Source: Bradyrhizobium jicamae (GTDB taxonomy: Bacteria > Pseudomonadota > Alphaproteobacteria > Rhizobiales > Xanthobacteraceae). Taken from it: a stretch of 35,150 nt of DNA. Below are positions 15,411 through 23,603 of this stretch, in pieces. A program made the position numbers and the translations under genes. Position 1 is the stretch's first letter, and the number at the start of each line of letters is the position of its first letter. The notes beneath the pieces were generated by a model. That model was not told the DNA's origin, searched no databases, and was given only the letters and a program-made list of their open reading frames with translations. Where the stretch lies: positions 23,088-58,237 of the forward strand of contig NZ_LLXZ01000081.1 in assembly GCF_001440395.1 (NCBI RefSeq), in the 5' to 3' direction.

Positions 15411-17639
15411 TCAATTCGCCTTCAGGGCCGCGCGCAGCATCGATGCCAGGTCGTGCCGGCGGTAGGGCTTGTTCAGGATCTGCACGTCGCGGCCGGTCCC
15501 GTCGATCGCCTCGGCGGGATGTTCGGTATGGCCGGAGGTGAGGAGAATTTTCAACTGGGGCCGCAGGCGCCCGGCCTGGCGGGCGAGCTCCGTGCCGAAC
15601 ATGCCGCCGGGCATCGCGACATCCGTGAAGAGGAGATCGATGTTCTCGGGGCCGCGCAGTATTTCGAGCGCCGCTGATGCGTTGGGCATGACGATGACGC
15701 GATAACCGAGCGCCTTCAATTCGCCTTCGACATAGCCGCGCACCATGTCGTCGTCCTCGACGACGAGAATGGTTTCGCTGCCGGTCGGGATGGCCTGTTG
15801 ATCGGTGGGCGGCACGGCGCTCGGCTGAGATGTCCGGACGCGGGGAAAGAAAAGCCTGACCGCGGTGCCATGTCCCGGCTCGGAGCGCATCTGCATGGCG
15901 CCACCGGATTGCTGGGCGAAGCCGTAGACCATGCTCAGGCCGAGGCCGGTGCCCTTGCCGACCTCCTTGGTGGTGAAGAAGGGCTCGAAGGCGCGGCCGG
16001 CGACTTCGGCCGTCATGCCGGTGCCGGTATCGGTCACGGCGACCATGACATAGTCGCCGGGCCGCGCTTCGCCGTTGACGTCGACGTCGGTTTCGCTGAG
16101 CGAGGTATTCTTGACCTCGACCGTCAGCTTGCCGCCCGATGGCATGGCGTCGCGCGCATTCAGCACCAGGTTGAGCAGCGCCGCAGCCAGTTGGCCGGGA
16201 TCGACGCTGGCCTGCCACAGGTTCTGATCTAGCTTGAATTCACATTCGATTTGTTCGCCGAGCGTCCGGCGCAACAACGGCTCCATGCCGAGAATTTTCT
16301 GGCCGATGTCGATGTGCTTCGGCATCAAGGGCTGCTTGCGTGCGAACGCGAGCAGGCTTCGCGTCAGGTCCGATCCGCGTTCGGCGGCGGTCGCGATGCT
16401 CTCGGCGATGTTGCTCAGCTCCTTGTGCGGTGCCAGCCGTTCGGCGAGATGCTCCGCATTGCCGAGGATGACCGTTAGCAGATTGTTGAAATCATGCGCC
16501 ACGCCGCCGGTGAGCTGACCCATCGCCTCCATTTTCTGGGATTGCGTGAGTTTCTGATTGAGCTCGTCGATGGCGGCGCGCTGACGTTCGAGTGATTCGG
16601 CAGTGCTGTTGAACTGCGTCATCAACCCGCCCAGTTCGCCGCCCGGATGGGGCTGGGCAATTCGTGCACTCAGGTCGCCAAGCCCAAGCTTCGTCGCCAT
16701 CGCAGCCAGACGTCCGACCTGACGGCCGATGCCGATCGTCGCGAGAAGCCAGACGCCCGCGAGCAGCAGCAGCGAGGCCACCGCAAGGATCGCCAGATCC
16801 TCGTAAAGACGGCGGTTGGCCGCGGCCACCAGGCTGTCCTTGGGGCGCCCGACCATGATGTGAAGCCCGGCATCGCGCGCCGAGGGCGAGCGCGCGGCGG
16901 CCCAGACACGGGGGCGGCCCTCGCGCCCGGCCGCTTCATGGAACGGCTCGCGGTGCGGCGAAGCCGCAAACCGGAACAGGTCCGAACTAGCGATCGACTC
17001 GCCGACCGGCTTGGTCCATTCCTTGCTGTCGGGCGCGACGAGGACGGTGCCTTTCCTGTCAACGAGCAGAATCTCGCTATCATCAGACAGGCGCCTGTCA
17101 TGGTCCTCGGCGAATTTCTTCAAGTTGAATGAGGCGAGCAGGATGAATCTCAGCTCGCCGGATTCGGTGCGAACGGGATAGGCGATCTGCAGCACGGAGA
17201 TTCCCGTCAGACGCCCGAACACGGGCTCGAGCGTGACGATGCCGTGGGCATTCAGCGCCTGCCTGAAATATGTGCGATCCCTGAGATCGAGCGTCCGGTC
17301 GGTTCTAAGCGAGTCGCAGAACAGGCTGCCGTCCGGATTGATGGTCAGGATGCCGGTGTACCGCGTGTATTCCTCGCGCACGGCGGACAGGAAGGCCGAG
17401 CAGGCCGCCTTGTCGCGCGTATCGAGATCGCGGGCGCGGGCGAGGCCATAATGGAGCTGGGCCGTGCCCTGAATCTTCTCATCGAGATCGGCGAGAATGT
17501 CGTTGGCCGCGGCCGACAGACCGGCAAGCGCGGCGTCAACGTCGCTGGTGCGGTTCTGGATGAAACGCAGTCCCACAAGGATGGCCGGCACCAGCATCGC
17601 GGCAATAACAAGAATTAATAGCCGGGTGCGCAGGCTCAT
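15411..17639 (-). CDS. Hybrid sensor histidine kinase/response regulator
   Basis: A membrane sensor of 742 residues. A TM segment at about 7-25 and another at about 281-303 flank a periplasmic double-Cache-like sensing domain (ILTINPDGSLFCDSL, DRTYFRQALNAHGI, LLVDRKGTVLVAPDS). A HAMP segment follows to about 355. The phospho-acceptor is His382 in GGVAHDFNNLLTVILGNAEH. The ATPase domain has its N box near Asn494 (LLNLVLNARDAMPSGG), then TDTGTGMT and GKGTGLGLSM at about 562-571. A C-terminal receiver (about 623-740) has acidic ILVVEDDD, Asp673 in LLFTDVAMPGG and Lys724 in NKPY. No output domain or separate partner regulator is adjacent, so phosphotransfer to a distant protein is likely. The ligand is unknown. 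Confidence 0.93.
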   Translation of the reverse strand: MSLRTRLLILVIAAMLVPAILVGLRFIQNRTSDVDAALAGLSAAANDILADLDEKIQGTAQLHYGLARARDLDTRDKAACSAFLSAVREEYTRYTGILTINPDGSLFCDSLRTDRTLDLRDRTYFRQALNAHGIVTLEPVFGRLTGISVLQIAYPVRTESGELRFILLASFNLKKFAEDHDRRLSDDSEILLVDRKGTVLVAPDSKEWTKPVGESIASSDLFRFAASPHREPFHEAAGREGRPRVWAAARSPSARDAGLHIMVGRPKDSLVAAANRRLYEDLAILAVASLLLLAGVWLLATIGIGRQVGRLAAMATKLGLGDLSARIAQPHPGGELGGLMTQFNSTAESLERQRAAIDELNQKLTQSQKMEAMGQLTGGVAHDFNNLLTVILGNAEHLAERLAPHKELSNIAESIATAAERGSDLTRSLLAFARKQPLMPKHIDIGQKILGMEPLLRRTLGEQIECEFKLDQNLWQASVDPGQLAAALLNLVLNARDAMPSGGKLTVEVKNTSLSETDVDVNGEARPGDYVMVAVTDTGTGMTAEVAGRAFEPFFTTKEVGKGTGLGLSMVYGFAQQSGGAMQMRSEPGHGTAVRLFFPRVRTSQPSAVPPTDQQAIPTGSETILVVEDDDMVRGYVEGELKALGYRVIVMPNASAALEILRGPENIDLLFTDVAMPGGMFGTELARQAGRLRPQLKILLTSGHTEHPAEAIDGTGRDVQILNKPYRRHDLASMLRAALKAN

Positions 17640-17801
17640 CGGTGCGTGGTTCCGCGCTCAAATCAGCGGGTCGTGTTTGCGATAGATACATTCGGAAGCT
17701 GCGGTGAGGCAGCCATTATCTACGATGCTGGAATATCCCTTGGGCGGGCCTAAGTCCACGGTGGCTGATGGCTTCGGTGTGTCTAATTGCATTCAATTGT
17801 C

Positions 17802-17842
17802 GTCACCCACCTTGTGCGCAATTGCGCACTGGGGCGGGTGAC
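17802..17842. repeat. Large dyad with a 16-base perfect palindrome
   Basis: The core GTGCGCAATTGCGCAC (17814-17829) is a perfect palindrome. Outside it GTCACCC (17802-17808) pairs with GGGTGAC (17836-17842), with one base of asymmetry. It could be a transcript-end hairpin for the SRPBCC operon, which is transcribed towards it, or a protein-binding site. Its right arm merges into the adjoining repeat. Confidence 0.6.
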
Positions 17843-17920
17843 CCAGTGTTCCAGAGACGGCAGTGATGAATCGAGACGCCTCGGCGTACTGGATACCCCG
17901 CATGCGCGGGGTACGACAGC
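17836..17920. repeat. Dispersed Bradyrhizobium-type repeat
   Basis: The element runs from GGGTGACCCAGTGTTCCAGA to GGGGTACGACAGC. It contains a hairpin of TACCCCGC (17894-17901), loop ATGC, GCGGGGTA (17906-17913). I recognise this arrangement (GTGACCCAG, then CCAGAGACG, then GGCGTACTGGAT, then a CCCCGC/GCGGGG hairpin, then ACAGC) as a dispersed intergenic element of Bradyrhizobium, from memory. Confidence 0.7.
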
Positions 17921-17946
17921 AGTTGCTGAGTCGCGAAGGCTGCCGC

Positions 17947-18459
17947 CTACGGCGTCCCGATCCCCATTTCCTTCAGCGCGGCCAGCATCCGCTCCGGCGG
18001 CTGCATCTTGATGGTTAGCGCGTTGCCGGTCTCCAGCAGGCTCTTCAGGCTGGACAGGATCGCGGGCCAGCCTGTGCGGCCGCCGGACAGGATGTCGTCG
18101 CTGATGTCGCGGTCGTGCGATTGCAGCATCGTCAGCTTCACGACGTCGCCGGCCTGCTCGATCTCGTAAGTCACGAGCGTCGGCCCGAGCTTCTCCACCA
18201 GCGCCGGCCAGTTGACGTTGAAGGTGACGGTGAGCCTCTTCAGCAGTTCGCACTCGATCACTTCGCCCGAAGTATGCAGGGCGCCGTCCGGCGTGCGCAT
18301 GATGAAGGCGCCGCCGACCCTGAGATCGACCTCGACCGCCTGGCCGGAGAAATACTGCCGGGAAAACTCCGCTTGCGTGAGCGCCTCCCACACCTTCTCC
18401 GGCGTTGACGCGATGTAGATCGTATAGACGATGGCGGGCTTGAAGTTCTTGACGTTCAT
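17947..18459 (-). CDS. SRPBCC (AHSA1-type) protein, second of pair
   Basis: A 170-residue START-like (SRPBCC) protein of the AHSA1 (activator of Hsp90 ATPase homologue 1-like) group. Signature stretches are VYTIYIASTPEKVWEALTQA, EFSRQYFSG, VDLRVGGAFIMRTPDG and VKLTMLQSHDRD. The fold makes a deep hydrophobic pocket and members bind small hydrophobic ligands; the ligand here is unknown. The start ATG at 18459 overlaps the stop of the upstream SRPBCC gene by 4 bases (ATGA), so translation is coupled. It is the third and last gene of the ArsR operon. The end of the protein (ERMLAALKEMGIG) is an extra short helix compared with its partner. Confidence 0.9.
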   Translation of the reverse strand: MNVKNFKPAIVYTIYIASTPEKVWEALTQAEFSRQYFSGQAVEVDLRVGGAFIMRTPDGALHTSGEVIECELLKRLTVTFNVNWPALVEKLGPTLVTYEIEQAGDVVKLTMLQSHDRDISDDILSGGRTGWPAILSSLKSLLETGNALTIKMQPPERMLAALKEMGIGTP

Positions 18460-18923
18460 GACACACCTTCGATGCCGAGCGCGGAAACCGGAATCTCAAG
18501 CGCAGTGCCGGATTCCAGCAGGCTCTTGAGGCTGGACATAATGGCCGGCCATCCCCTGGAGATGCCGTCCAACAGCTTGCTGCCCTCGGCAAAACCTTCA
18601 TGCGTGAGCGTCAGCTTTACCAATCTGCCGTGCGGCTCGATAGTGAAGACGACCTTCGTAGCCTTCTCGTTGCGGTACGCCTCGTTGGTCACATGCTGGA
18701 AAGTGTAGGAGAGCCGCCGCGGCCGATCGGCCTCGAGAATCTCCCCGGTATCGGTCGTGGTGCCGTTCATGACCAGCGCCAGCGGCGAGCCAATTTTCCA
18801 GTTGGACTTCAGCTCGGTGCCGAACCAGTAGCGCCTGGAGAACTCGCTGGACGTCAGTGCTTCCCACAATCTCTCCGGCGTGGTCTCGATATAGGTGACG
18901 TAGACGAATTCCGGCTTACTCAT
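18456..18923 (-). CDS. SRPBCC (AHSA1-type) protein, first of pair
   Basis: A 155-residue AHSA1-type SRPBCC protein, paralogous to the next gene. Both share the order (T/S)PE(R/K)(L/V)WEALT, EFSR, a Gly-rich turn, and a C-terminal GWPAI(L/M)SSLKSLLE segment. The start is the ATG at 18923, which overlaps the end of the ArsR gene by 8 bases; a GTG one codon earlier is possible. It therefore sits in an operon ArsR-SRPBCC-SRPBCC, a common association in which the regulator controls its ligand-binding partners. The ligand is unknown. Cytosolic, with no signal peptide. Confidence 0.9.
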   Translation of the reverse strand: MSKPEFVYVTYIETTPERLWEALTSSEFSRRYWFGTELKSNWKIGSPLALVMNGTTTDTGEILEADRPRRLSYTFQHVTNEAYRNEKATKVVFTIEPHGRLVKLTLTHEGFAEGSKLLDGISRGWPAIMSSLKSLLESGTALEIPVSALGIEGVS

Positions 18924-19230
18924 CACGCTTCTCCAACTGTCGTTTCAACTCAGAGAGCGCGGCAAGTTTCCCGCGCTCGAATTTCTTGATCCACCGATCG
19001 CCGATCTGATGAATCGGAACCGGATTGAGGTAGTGCAGCTTCTCGCGGCCATGCCGGAGCGTGGTGACGAGGTTTGCCGCTTCCAGAATCCCAAGGTGCT
19101 TGGTTACGGCCTGCCGCGTCATGTCGAGGCCGTCGCAGAGCTCATTCAGCGTCTGTCCGTTGTTGGCGTGAAGCCGATCCAGCAGCGAGCGCCGCGACGC
19201 GTCGGCGAGCGCTTTGAAGACTTCATCCAT
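18916..19230 (-). CDS. ArsR-family transcriptional regulator
   Basis: A 104-residue winged-helix repressor of the ArsR fold, of the type paired with SRPBCC proteins. DNA-binding elements are MDEVFKALADASRRSLLDRL, then LNELCDGLDMTRQAVTKHLG (helix-turn-helix) and the wing LVTTLRHGREKLHYLNPVPI. The CxC metal site of classical arsenic sensors is absent (only one Cys, in the ELCDG segment), so this is not a metal sensor. I prefer the ATG at 19230, the usual family beginning, to the TTG at 19248. It overlaps the following SRPBCC gene by 8 bases. A perfect GCAACC-AAAA-GGTTGC palindrome sits 15 bases upstream and probably mediates autorepression. Confidence 0.93.
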   Translation of the reverse strand: MDEVFKALADASRRSLLDRLHANNGQTLNELCDGLDMTRQAVTKHLGILEAANLVTTLRHGREKLHYLNPVPIHQIGDRWIKKFERGKLAALSELKRQLEKRDE

Positions 19231-19244
19231 GGCAGGGATAATAG

Positions 19245-19260
19245 GCAACCAAAAGGTTGC
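19245..19260. promoter_or_regulatory. ArsR operator palindrome
   Basis: GCAACCAAAAGGTTGC is a perfect 6-4-6 inverted repeat, centred 22 bases upstream of the ArsR start. Position and symmetry are those of an ArsR-type operator overlapping the operon's own promoter. It also lies in the gap of about 120 bases shared with the divergent LVIVD-repeat gene, so it could affect that promoter too. Confidence 0.75.
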
Positions 19261-19351
19261 ATGTCAAGGGCGTGTGTTGGGCGCGGCTCGAGGTTGTGTT
19301 ACTTTTGCCGTCAGCCAACGCAGATTGGCCCTGAACAGTCAGGGGTGGAAG

Positions 19352-20794
19352 ATGGGCGATCGCCTCAAACTCGCAGCCTGGTGCGCGATCTGTTTCCTCA
19401 CATGCTCGGCCGCATACGCGCAGCAACAGGTGATCGGCACGCCGCCCGAAGCCTCCAACATGAAGCTGGTTGGAACCAGCGATCTGCAGGCGCGCAGCGC
19501 CTATCAGCCGACCATCCATCATCAAGGAGACCGCTGGATCGCCTATATCGGCCATCACGGCGGCAGCGACGAAATTCCGGCGCCGGTCAATCCGCAAACC
19601 GGCAAGGCGGAGCCGAACGGCACCTCGATCGTCGACGTCACCGATCCCTCACAGCCGAAATATCTGCGCCACCTTTCGGGACAGGAAGGCAAGTATGAAG
19701 CGGGCGGCGCCCAGATGGTGCGGATCTGCGACGGCAAGGCGCTGCCGAAGGGCGATCGCAACGCGGTCTATATGCTCAGGACGTTCGGCGGCGAGGCGCA
19801 TGAGATCTGGAACGTCGCCGATCCCGCCAATCCCGTGCTGGTCACGCGGATCGCGGGCTTGAAGGACACGCACAAGAACTGGTGGGAATGCGACACCGGC
19901 ATTGCCTTCCTGGTGTCGGGCGCGCCGGACTGGCGCACGCGCCGCATGACGCAGGTCTACGATCTCTCCGATCCCGCGCATCCGCAGAAGATCAGGGATT
20001 TCGGCCTGCCGGGCCAGGAGCCGGGCTCGACCGGCGCGGTGCCGACCGAACTGCACGGGCCGATCTCTACGGGACCTTCCGGCAATCGGGTCTATTTCGG
20101 CTACGGCACCAACAAGGGCGGCATTTTGCAGATCGTCGATCGCGAAAAACTGCTGAGCGGCCCCAAGGAGCCGACCGCGGACAATCTGCGGCTCCCGGAA
20201 ATTGCACGGCTGCCGATGTCGGCATTCAACGGCGCCCACACGACCTTTCCGATGTTGGGCATGCCGATCGCGGAGTTCGCGCGCGACAAGGACGGCAAGA
20301 CCCGCGACATCGTCATGATCGTCGACGAGGCGATCCTGAACGAATGCAACGAGCCGCGGCAGATGGTGTGGTTCGCCGATGTGACCGTCGAGAACCGGCC
20401 GATGATGATCTCGAGCTACACCGTGCCGGAAGCGAGCGGCACGTTCTGCGAGCGGGGAGGGCGGTTCGGCGCGCATTCCTCCAACGAGAGCATGGCGCCG
20501 GTGTTCTACAAGAAGATGGCGTTCATCGCCTTCTTCAATGCAGGTGTCCGCGCGCTCGACATCCGCGATCCCTTTCACCCCTCGGAGGTCGGCCATTTCA
20601 TTCCGGCGATCACGGCGGCGACCGACAAGCGTTGCGTCAAGATCGACGACAAGAACCGCTGCAAGGTCGCGATCCAGACCAACAATGTCGAAACCGACGA
20701 GCGCGGCTACATCTACATCGTCGACCGCGCCAATACCGGCCTGCACATTCTGGAACTGACCGGCCCGGCGCGCGCCGTCGCCGGCCTGCCGTGA
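19352..20794 (+). CDS. Secreted LVIVD-repeat protein
   Basis: A 480-residue exported protein. Residues 1-24 are a signal peptide (MGDRLKLAAWCAICFLTCSA, cleaved near YAQQ). The mature part is built of LVIVD-type beta-propeller repeats, seen as GTSIVDVTDPSQPKYLRHLS, EIWNVADPANPVLVTRIAG, TQVYDLSDPAHPQKIRDFG, VRALDIRDPFHPSEVGHFIP and IVDRANTGLHILEL. The function of these proteins is not known; periplasmic binding or assembly is a guess. The start is ATG 19352 with GTGGAAG just upstream. The stop overlaps a possible GTG start of the next gene, so the two should be one operon, divergent from the ArsR operon. Confidence 0.88.
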   Translation: MGDRLKLAAWCAICFLTCSAAYAQQQVIGTPPEASNMKLVGTSDLQARSAYQPTIHHQGDRWIAYIGHHGGSDEIPAPVNPQTGKAEPNGTSIVDVTDPSQPKYLRHLSGQEGKYEAGGAQMVRICDGKALPKGDRNAVYMLRTFGGEAHEIWNVADPANPVLVTRIAGLKDTHKNWWECDTGIAFLVSGAPDWRTRRMTQVYDLSDPAHPQKIRDFGLPGQEPGSTGAVPTELHGPISTGPSGNRVYFGYGTNKGGILQIVDREKLLSGPKEPTADNLRLPEIARLPMSAFNGAHTTFPMLGMPIAEFARDKDGKTRDIVMIVDEAILNECNEPRQMVWFADVTVENRPMMISSYTVPEASGTFCERGGRFGAHSSNESMAPVFYKKMAFIAFFNAGVRALDIRDPFHPSEVGHFIPAITAATDKRCVKIDDKNRCKVAIQTNNVETDERGYIYIVDRANTGLHILELTGPARAVAGLP

Positions 20795-20805
20795 GGACGC
20801 CGGCG

Positions 20806-21348
20806 ATGCGCCGCCGGCCGCTTATTGCGTTGGCCATCACGTTGCTCGGTGCGCTGTCGGGCGCTGCGGCCTATCAGCAAGCAGGGCCGCGCCAGGACGA
20901 GAAAAGTGTCTGGCGGGAAATCGCCTGGCCGTTCCCGCGCGATGGCTGGCCCGCCGGCAAGGCGTATCGCTGCGACTCCTGCGGCGGCGATGTCGCGATC
21001 TCTGTGCGGCCGAAGATCGGTTTCTGCAATTGCGACCGCGGTGTCGCCGACGACGATGAAGTCGATCGTGTCGCCGATGTTGATTTGGTCAATGAGCACT
21101 TTGTACCCCTCAGCAGCGGACAGTTGGTGCGCGTGGCAGATATGCCGGGGCGGATCAGGACGTATGAGTTGCCACCGGCCGCCAGCACGAGACACGCGGT
21201 AGGCATCGCGGTTTCACGCGGCTGCGATCTCCTCGTCGCGGTCGCACATGGCAACGGTGACGTGTCGGCGATACGGCGCGCCGCGCTGGCGTTTCTGGCG
21301 ACCGATCAAATGACGCGCTGGATGGTGGCCGTGATGGAGGGGCGGTGA
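20806..21348 (+). CDS. Secreted hypothetical protein with CxxC/CxC pair
   Basis: A 180-residue protein with an N-terminal signal or anchor (RRRPLIALAITLLGALSGAA). The mature part has a four-cysteine cluster: CDSCGG, a spacer, then CNC, followed by Asp-rich DDDEVDRVADVD. This looks like a small metal- or disulfide-based knuckle. I recognise no family. The ATG at 20806 is 11 bases after the stop of the LVIVD gene. An in-frame GTG at 20791 would overlap that stop and add five residues. Coupling suggests that the two exported proteins work together. Downstream is a repeat. Confidence 0.7.
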   Translation: MRRRPLIALAITLLGALSGAAAYQQAGPRQDEKSVWREIAWPFPRDGWPAGKAYRCDSCGGDVAISVRPKIGFCNCDRGVADDDEVDRVADVDLVNEHFVPLSSGQLVRVADMPGRIRTYELPPAASTRHAVGIAVSRGCDLLVAVAHGNGDVSAIRRAALAFLATDQMTRWMVAVMEGR

Positions 21349-21362
21349 GGCGTGCTGCCTTA

Positions 21363-21520
21363 ACCTCGCCCCGCTTGCGGGGAGAGGTCGGATCGCATCG
21401 AAGATGCGATCCGGGTGAGGGGGTACAGGTCTATCGATAGAGCACGACACGCGGAGAGAGCCCCTCACCCGGACCCTCTCAGAGCAAGCTTCGCTTGTCT
21501 CGGCCCCGTGAAGGAGAAGA
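21363..21520. repeat. Palindromic intergenic repeat
   Basis: TCCGGGTGAGGGG (21410-21422) pairs perfectly with CCCCTCACCCGGA (21461-21473). Flanking stretches CTCGCCCCGCTTGCGGGGAG and GATCGCATC/GATGCGATC add smaller hairpins. The far right reads CGGCCCCGTGAAGGAGAAG. This is the kind of repeat often seen between genes in rhizobia. It separates the secreted pair from the LysE gene. Confidence 0.75.
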
Positions 21521-21601
21521 TGCACCCGCGCGTTTGGATGGCTTCCATCCGCGGCCTCCACATGCATAATGTCCTAACCGCCCTCACAGCCGGAACCCCA
21601 C

Positions 21602-22219
21602 ATGTCCCTCCAGGTCTATCTCGCCTTTGTCGCCGCCTGCATCGCGCTCGCCTTGTTGCCGGGTCCTGTCGTCACGCTGTTGATCGCGAACGGCTTGCGG
21701 CACGGGACGCGCGCGGCGATGATCAATTGCGCCGGCGTGCAAACCGCGATGGCGATCGTGATCGGCACCGTCGCGATCGGTCTGACCTCGCTGATGGCGA
21801 CCATGGGCTACTGGTTCGACTGGGTGCGCTTTGCCGGCGCGGCCTACCTGATCTGGCTCGGCATCAAGCTGATCCGCGAGCCGGTCGAGGGCGTCAATGC
21901 CGACGAGCCGCCCCCGCCGCCGCGCGGCGGCTTTTTCCTGCAGGGCTTCCTGGTGCTGCTCAGTAATCCGAAGGTGCTGGTGTTCTTCGGCGCCTTCATT
22001 CCGCAGTTCATGGACATGGAGAAGCCGCATCTGCCGCAGGTGGCGCTGCTCGGCATCACCTTCATGGTGATCGCCGCCTCCACGGACGCGATCTACGCGC
22101 TGCTGGCCGGCCGCGCGCGAAAATTCTTCTCCAAGCAGCGGACGCGGCTGGTGTCGCGTGTCTCCGGCGGCTTCATGATCGGCGGCGGCATCTGGCTGGC
22201 GCTGACACGGGCGCGGTAG
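21602..22219 (+). CDS. LysE-family exporter
   Basis: A 205-residue inner-membrane transporter of the LysE/RhtB family, which exports amino acids or similar small molecules using the proton gradient. About six hydrophobic segments are visible. The family N terminus reads YLAFVAACIALALLPGPVVT, followed by LIANGLRHGTRAAMINCAGV. The middle has YLIWLGIKLIRE and the conserved GFLVLLSNPKVLVFFGAFIP. The C-terminal helix is GGFMIGGGIWLAL. The start is the ATG at 21602. The substrate cannot be predicted. It appears to be a single gene; no LysG-type regulator is adjacent. Confidence 0.92.
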   Translation: MSLQVYLAFVAACIALALLPGPVVTLLIANGLRHGTRAAMINCAGVQTAMAIVIGTVAIGLTSLMATMGYWFDWVRFAGAAYLIWLGIKLIREPVEGVNADEPPPPPRGGFFLQGFLVLLSNPKVLVFFGAFIPQFMDMEKPHLPQVALLGITFMVIAASTDAIYALLAGRARKFFSKQRTRLVSRVSGGFMIGGGIWLALTRAR

Positions 22220-22287
22220 GCTGCGCGCGTTGAACCCGGGGCGGCGGCATCGCGTCTAATCGCCAGCCGCCTTTGGGGAAACAAGCC

Positions 22288-23265
22288 GTGCTGCCCGACC
22301 TGCCGTGGTTCGTCTATCTGATACTGCTTGGCCCGCTCGGGCTGCTGCTCGGCGCCGCCGTCTACAAGACGCTGGAGGTTCGCGCCGCGCGTGAATGGCC
22401 GTCCACCGCCGGCAAGGTGGTGGTCTCGGCAGCCGAACCGCGCGAGGTCAAGATCATCGACAGCGAGCGCGAAGACGGCTTCCGCATGGAGCAGCGCAAC
22501 TTCGCCAACGTGATTTACGAATATTCCGTGGCCGGCAGGAAGCTGCGCAACAACCGTGTCAGCATCGGCGAGGACCGCGGCGATTTCGAGATCGCCGAGA
22601 CGCTCGCGAAATATCCGGTCGGTGCCATCGTCACCGTCTATTACAACCCGCGACATCCGAACCAGGCCGTGCTGGAGCGCGATCTGCCGAAGGGCCTGTG
22701 GGGCTGCCTCGGCATCGGCACCGCCATCGTGCTGGCGATCGTGTTCGGCTCGGCGATCGGTCTGCACAAGATCACCGAGTATGTCTCGGCGCAGATTCCT
22801 GCCTCCGGCAATCCCGCAGCTGCCGTTGCCTTCGCCGCCTTCGGCACGGCGGTGGCGCTGTTCGCGCTCATGCTGCACCGGCAGGCATCGCTGGCGATGC
22901 AATGGCCTGTCGTAACAGGCACGATAAAGCTTTCCGACATCGAGCAATATCGCGCCGCGCCGACGGACGGACGCTCGCGCGGCCAGACCATGTACCAGCG
23001 CCGGGTGTCCTATACCTACAAGTACAATGATCTCATCTACACCAATACGCATGCGACGCTCGCAAGCAGCGTCGCATCCACCTCGAGCTGGCTGGTGCGC
23101 AAATCGACGACTGACTACAAGAACGGCGCCAGCGTGAAGGTATGGGTCAATCCCGGCAATCCGGCCCAGGCGACGCTCGAGCCGCGCGCCCATTTTGTGT
23201 GGGTGCTATGGCTCGCCGCTGCGGCGATCTGGGGCGTCGCGTATTATGCCGCCGTGCATGGCTGA
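22288..23265 (+). CDS. DUF3592 membrane protein with duplicated domain
   Basis: A membrane protein of about 325 residues. An N-terminal TM helix (WFVYLILLGPLGLLLGAAVY) leads into a DUF3592 module (REWPSTAGKVVVSAAEPRE, VTVYYNPRHPNQAVLERD). Two more TM helices are followed by a second, shorter DUF3592 module (QWPVVTGTIKLSDIEQYRA, VSYTYKYNDLIYTNT, VWVNPGNPAQATLEPRA) and a final TM helix. The domain function is unknown. No ATG begins the frame: GTG 22288 with GGGGAAA upstream and TTG 22273 are the options, and I use GTG. It is convergent with the DUF3551 gene, 31 bases between them. Confidence 0.85.
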   Translation: MLPDLPWFVYLILLGPLGLLLGAAVYKTLEVRAAREWPSTAGKVVVSAAEPREVKIIDSEREDGFRMEQRNFANVIYEYSVAGRKLRNNRVSIGEDRGDFEIAETLAKYPVGAIVTVYYNPRHPNQAVLERDLPKGLWGCLGIGTAIVLAIVFGSAIGLHKITEYVSAQIPASGNPAAAVAFAAFGTAVALFALMLHRQASLAMQWPVVTGTIKLSDIEQYRAAPTDGRSRGQTMYQRRVSYTYKYNDLIYTNTHATLASSVASTSSWLVRKSTTDYKNGASVKVWVNPGNPAQATLEPRAHFVWVLWLAAAAIWGVAYYAAVHG

Positions 23266-23296
23266 CCGGACCCGCCCCGCGCTCGGTTCGAGCGCA

Positions 23297-23518
23297 TCAG
23301 CGACGTCGCTTCCCGTAATACGGGTTGGTTATGCATTGCGCCGAGCGGCCGGATGCGACCGCCTTGCACTGCGCCATTGACCCAAAGCGGCATGAAATGC
23401 TGCCTTGAGGCCCGTATGTCTGCAGGCAAAACGGGTAAGCCGAATCATACATCTGGGCTTGCGCCGGCTGCGTCGTCAGACCCAGTGCCAGCACCACTGA
23501 AATGGTCAATGCGCGCAC
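23297..23518 (-). CDS. DUF3551 small secreted protein
   Basis: A 73-residue exported protein. Residues 1-21 are a signal peptide (MRALTISVVLALGLTTQPAQ then AQ). The mature part has four cysteines in the DUF3551 pattern: YPFCLQTYG, SISCRFGSMAQCKA, ASGRSAQCITNPYY. It belongs to a family of small, Cys-rich periplasmic proteins abundant in Bradyrhizobium and relatives; their function is unknown. The start codon is GTG at 23518, with AAGGGAGAG 5 bases upstream. The mature protein probably has two disulfides. It is convergent with the DUF3592 gene. Confidence 0.88.
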   Translation of the reverse strand: MRALTISVVLALGLTTQPAQAQMYDSAYPFCLQTYGPQGSISCRFGSMAQCKAVASGRSAQCITNPYYGKRRR

Positions 23519-23603
23519 CTTAACTCTCCCTTGTGTGCGTGAGAGACGCCAGCGGAGCCATCTGCGCTTGGCGAGAACTTATCGGACGAACCGCGCCAAA
23601 GCG

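Larger units (their letters stand above)
17640..17946. other. Intergenic region with two large dyads
   Basis: About 300 bases between the start of the histidine kinase gene and the stop of the SRPBCC gene. It holds the two palindromes listed separately. Otherwise I see no gene. Confidence 0.5.
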
